From the NCBI GenBank assembly GCA_009663005.1, contig CM018910.1:12279581-12289580 (forward strand): 10,000 nt of DNA, read 5' to 3'. Origin of the DNA: Actinidia chinensis. Lineage: Eukaryota > Streptophyta > Magnoliopsida > Ericales > Actinidiaceae. The notes below the pieces were generated by a model that did no database searches, was not told the origin of the DNA, and saw only the letters and a list, made by a program, of their open reading frames with translations. A program made the position numbers and the translations under genes. Of the stretch, positions 7,441 through 10,000 are shown piece by piece. Each line of letters starts with the position of its first letter. Position 1 is the first letter of the stretch.

Positions 7441-7639
7441 AGCACTCCAAGTGTTCGACGAATTGCCCTAAATGAAAGAATTACTTATTTGTGAGGGGGA
7501 TTTTGTTCAAACTCATTATCCATCTATTATTGACATTTAGGAGGTTTAGGTCCCAAGAACTGGCAGGAAGTTTTTATGCTACATAGCACTTCACATGTTC
7601 GACGATTTCCCCAATGAACGATCAATTGATTTTGTGAGG
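7441..7639 (+). repeat. Diverged direct repeat, period 144
   Basis: A unit of about 56 bases occurs at 7441-7496 and 7585-7639. Both begin AGCACT, share GTTCGACGA, then AATGAA about 18 bases on, and end TTTGTGAGGG. By eye about three quarters of positions agree. It may be an old local duplication in the spacer before the env-like remnant. No coding or structural role is apparent. Confidence 0.7.
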
Positions 7640-7845
7640 GAATAGGATGTTTGTATTCGTCATGTGTGTCAGTCATTACGATTGGAGAGTTTGAGTAGCT
7701 TGGATGTTTGGTAGAACCTCTAATTTGGCAATGGGAAACCACACATCGTGGACATTTGCAGAGTTTCAATTGAGACTCTTGGTAAAACACCCACTTTGTG
7801 GGCACATATCATTGCATTGCATAATGGTATATTGTGTGACATGTG

Positions 7846-7877
7846 TTTGTATTTTTCTTGCTTGGTTTAATATGCAG
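7846..7877 (+). promoter_or_regulatory. Candidate 3' splice site before the env-like remnant
   Basis: A T-rich tract (TTTGTATTTTTCTTGCTTGG) leads to TTTAATATGCAG, with AG at 7876-7877. TTTAAT could act as the branch-point region. This is a good plant acceptor and lies 24 bases before an ATG at 7902. Env-like products of some plant retroelements are made from spliced RNA, so the placement is suggestive. The matching donor was not identified. Confidence 0.5.
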
Positions 7878-7901
7878 GGGGTAATTTGAAAATTTGGTAA
7901 T

Positions 7902-8956
7902 ATGAACACGGTAGTCCAACACAAAGGTCAACGTCTCAAAGGAAAGGCATGGGTAAGATTATGATGTTCTTTTCACGGGACAAAATGCTAAAACCTTGTT
8001 CAATAAGGTATGGATTCAACGGGCGGACTTGAGGGAAGCTTAATCTAGTTGGCATTAGAAAACTCTGCCCTTAATTTTGTCCAAAACTTTACCACTAGGG
8101 CTGATAAATTTGGCAACGTTTAAGGCGGATTCGGTTCTAACATTGTGCCCAGATTTTCTTGCAAACATCAACATGACCGGAGACTGAGCAGGAAGGAAAA
8201 TGTGTAGTTGGTGGAGAGGGAAGAAAATTAAAGGTAACTCTGATACTTTTGCTGACATTTTTGAGATTCCCCAATAGGAGAACCCAGAGTTTGCATTTCC
8301 GAATGTTGGATAATGCGGACTAGCAGTAGTTCACAAGAATTGGCTTTTGGAGGGGGACAATAGACGGTGAGGTGTGTCAGTGTAACAAGACACCCTCAAG
8401 GATAGTATTTTGATCATCTTCTTTTTCGTGTCATTCCTGCTTCCTTGAAATGTACGTATCCCATGAATATCGCTAGGGCTAGGCGTTGTAGTCAATCGCC
8501 ACTGGGAAGACCATTGACTTACCCCTACCATCGTTTTTTTATCCTGTGCGCCAATATAAGGCCTCGGCAAGAGGTTCAGTACCCTTTACGGATTTCTTGC
8601 CAGAATTGTTTAAAAGAAGCTGAGTCCATATCCCCTTTAGATTTCATTAGGATTGAGCCTGAGGGGCCTTGGATAGAGCTTCTTTGTCCCGATCTGAGGG
8701 GCAAAGGAAGAATAGGAAACTTGGAGGAAGAAGCGCAAGAGGGATCACTATAGGCAGGGAGATCTAAAGGAAGCCATTCTGAATCTAGGGAACGAAAATG
8801 AGTAGGAAATGGCTGAATTTTAGAGAAGAGGTGATACCCGATTGGTCGTCATTTAAGGATGAGTCTAGTCGTCACACAGTTATGCTCAAGACATGAGGTC
8901 AGATGTTTATCCGTATGGAGGGGGAAGATGAAAGGATGATGAACGAGGAAGATTAG
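7902..8956 (+). pseudogene. Env-like / third-ORF remnant, broken
   Basis: The ATG at 7902, just after the acceptor-like site, opens 20 codons rich in basic residues (for example RLKGKAWVR) before a TGA. TLFNKVWIQRADLRE follows in another frame (about 7994-8040). One frame then stays readable from 8059 to 8274 with a single TGA at 8185: it includes LTLCPDFLANIN and, later, WWRGKKIKG and DTFADIFEIP. That pattern, a FLxN block followed by a short strand and an IFxIP-type helix, resembles the domain found in the post-pol ORF of Athila elements and in plant transposon proteins, but I judge this from memory of the pattern and not by alignment. Further on, 8407-8445 reads as a hydrophobic stretch (ILIIFFFVSFLLP), and an acidic tail (EGEDERMMNEED) ends at TAG 8954. 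A membrane anchor is not convincingly shown. The 8445-8753 open frame lies within this remnant and may be part of it. Confidence 0.5.
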
Positions 8957-9834
8957 GAATCTTTTTGATATTGTCCCTTTGTTCTGAATGTTATGATATT
9001 ATGCTTTATGTTGAATTGGTGAGACATCTTGAATGCCTTTAATTGTTGCTAGTTTTGAATACGTTAATTGGATTAATGCTGTTTTTTAATTGTCTTGGGC
9101 TAACTTGTTAGGACAGAAGTTCATTCTGTTTACGGTTGAAAAAAAAACAGGTTCATTAATCATGTCAAGCGAAGGTTTTGTTTTCTGGTTTCTTCAATTT
9201 GATGTGACTTTTATTAATTCCATGGTTTTTAATCTCTTTTTCCGTATATTGTGAGTTTGAGAATTCTTAGTTTTGGGACATAACTGATATCATGTTTTTG
9301 TTTTTCAAAGGTAGTTGAAGCAACTAAAAAAATGACTTTGCATAATTGATGTTTAGCTGATTATCATGTCATTCGATCTTGCATGCGTGATACTTTACTG
9401 TTGTGTTATATAAAGAGAGAGGATCACATACACTGTCACGATCGGTTTTTCGAAGTGAAACTGTTATAAGTCTACATATGCATCCATAAGTGATAGTTTA
9501 TACCTTGTGAGCTTTAGAGCCATAACGCGTTTTTGTGAGCGATTTTACCTTTACGCAAGAAAAGTTATTGACTTCATTGTTTGAATAGCTTCAATATTTT
9601 GAACTTGGTTTACATGTTAGTGTGATGAGTAAGAGATTTTGACATCTTTTAGCATGCTTACAACACGTTTCGGATTTTGTTACATTAAGGCCAAGTCACA
9701 TATATTCTCGTCTTCTGTCATCCTTTTCGGTAGTGTGCATAGAACAAGATCTCACAAGCGCATGTTTGGAGGTCAATGAGGAACTTTGAGAAGTTTAAAA
9801 AAAATTTGAAAAAGAGGAGTTCAAGTTAAAAATG
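8957..9834 (+). other. 3' spacer of the element, no gene seen
   Basis: AT-rich, T-rich DNA with no open frame of interest and no family motif. It ends in a purine-rich part with AGTTTAAAAAAAATTTG and GAAAAAGAGGAG (about 9795-9820). Long non-coding spacers between the third ORF and the 3' LTR are typical of Athila elements. I see no RNA gene, no nested repeat and no copy of the 5' LTR sequence (1-809) in it. Confidence 0.6.
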
Positions 9835-10000
9835 TGATAAGTATACGCTTATTAAGTTTGGCATGTTGTAGTTAGTTGCAACTCATATGTGAGATCTATT
9901 ACCACTTGATTCTCTTATTTTCTTGGACTATTCTGTCCCTCGTATGACCTTAAATATATGGTGGAATTGCATAATCGAATTCTTGCATGTAAACGCCATC
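9835..10000 (+). repeat. Possible start of the 3' LTR (weak)
   Basis: TGTGATAAGTATACGCTTATT begins just after a purine-rich stretch and contains the inverted repeat ATAAG/CTTAT. A TG start at this place would give an internal region of about 9.0 kb, right for Athila. The purine tract does not touch the TG directly, and the counterpart in the 5' LTR lies outside the window, so no comparison is possible. It may equally be more spacer. Confidence 0.25.

Larger units (their letters stand above)
7143..7877 (+). other. Non-coding region before the env-like remnant
   Basis: No family protein motif is visible. Noteworthy contents are GAAACCTAGGGTTTC (about 7263-7277), a short imperfect palindrome of the kind frequent in plant leader regions, and two copies of a diverged repeat at 7441-7496 and 7585-7639. 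The region ends in a pyrimidine-rich tract and TGCAG. It is best read as the leader, or intron end, of an env-like RNA. The open frames that cross it on both strands (to 92 codons) are unsupported. Confidence 0.5.
1..10000 (+). mobile_element. Degenerate Athila-like Ty3/gypsy LTR retrotransposon, 5' end cut by the window
   Basis: Every recognisable signal in the window lies on the + strand in the order of one element: LTR end, tRNA-Asp primer-binding site, gag, protease, RT, RNase H, integrase, a purine tract, an env-like remnant and a 3' spacer. Motifs typical of the Athila/Tat branch include PYSNPYNPGWRN in gag, a QAITTLRS block at the gag-protease border, LDLGSSVN and ILGRPFLATA in protease, LCNAPATFQRC in RT and DQIIRRCIP with LQSGFYWPT in integrase. 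An internal region of roughly 9 kb with a third coding remnant after pol fits Athila better than Tat. Spacing between blocks is close to what the family needs, so no large nested insertion is evident. Stops and small indels are spread over the whole coding part, which implies an old insertion. The class is secure; the Athila rather than Tat assignment is an inference. Confidence 0.93.

Noticed and set aside
7527..7805. 92-codon minus-strand open frame
   Set aside because: It lies antisense over the repeated spacer, includes one repeat unit and resembles nothing known.
8055..8570. Minus-strand open frames of 67 and 79 codons
   Set aside because: They are antisense shadows of the env-like remnant.
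1..10000. CRISPR array, bacterial operon or phage system
   Set aside because: No regular repeat-spacer pattern, no bacterial gene arrangement; all recognised motifs belong to a plant LTR retrotransposon.

Overview
This window reads as plant nuclear DNA almost entirely filled by one old, heavily mutated LTR retrotransposon on the + strand. It belongs to the Ty3/gypsy superfamily, in the non-chromovirus branch that holds Athila and Tat/Ogre. Three observations point there: a primer-binding site matching the 3' end of plant tRNA-Asp, a gag-protease-RT-RNase H-integrase order with family-specific short motifs, and a third, env-like coding remnant after pol. That third remnant favours Athila over Tat. 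The host species cannot be named from this sequence; the element type is known only from plants. I found no host gene, rRNA, tRNA or CRISPR array and no second inserted element.

Layout: 1-809 is the 3' part of the 5' LTR, whose start lies before the window; it holds a TATA box, a diverged direct repeat and a short inverted repeat. The tRNA-Asp primer-binding site is at 815-832, followed by a leader with T-rich tracts (833-1290). Gag remnants run from about 1290 to 3080, protease 3085-3540, a linker 3541-3810, reverse transcriptase 3811-4860, RNase H 4861-5350 and integrase 5351-6756. After pol come a G-rich purine tract (6880-6888), a cluster of TTCGAA-centred palindromes (6978-7060), a GA-rich stretch, a non-coding region with a diverged direct repeat (7143-7877) that ends in a good splice-acceptor-like site, an env-like remnant (about 7902-8956) and a long T-rich 3' spacer (8957 to about 9834). 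A 3' LTR may begin near 9835, but this is weak, because the matching 5' LTR start is outside the window.

How it once worked: a transcript started in the LTR, was primed by tRNA-Asp, and encoded a Gag-Pol polyprotein. A downstream env-like protein was probably made from a spliced or separately started RNA. Nothing here can be functional now. Conserved blocks are scattered over all three forward frames and separated by stops and small indels. The RT active-site motif has lost one aspartate, and the position of the first integrase aspartate reads glutamate. The longest open stretches (about 60-106 codons) are fragments or chance frames, so all coding calls are pseudogenes made by matching short motifs in successive frames. 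Domain edges are approximate.
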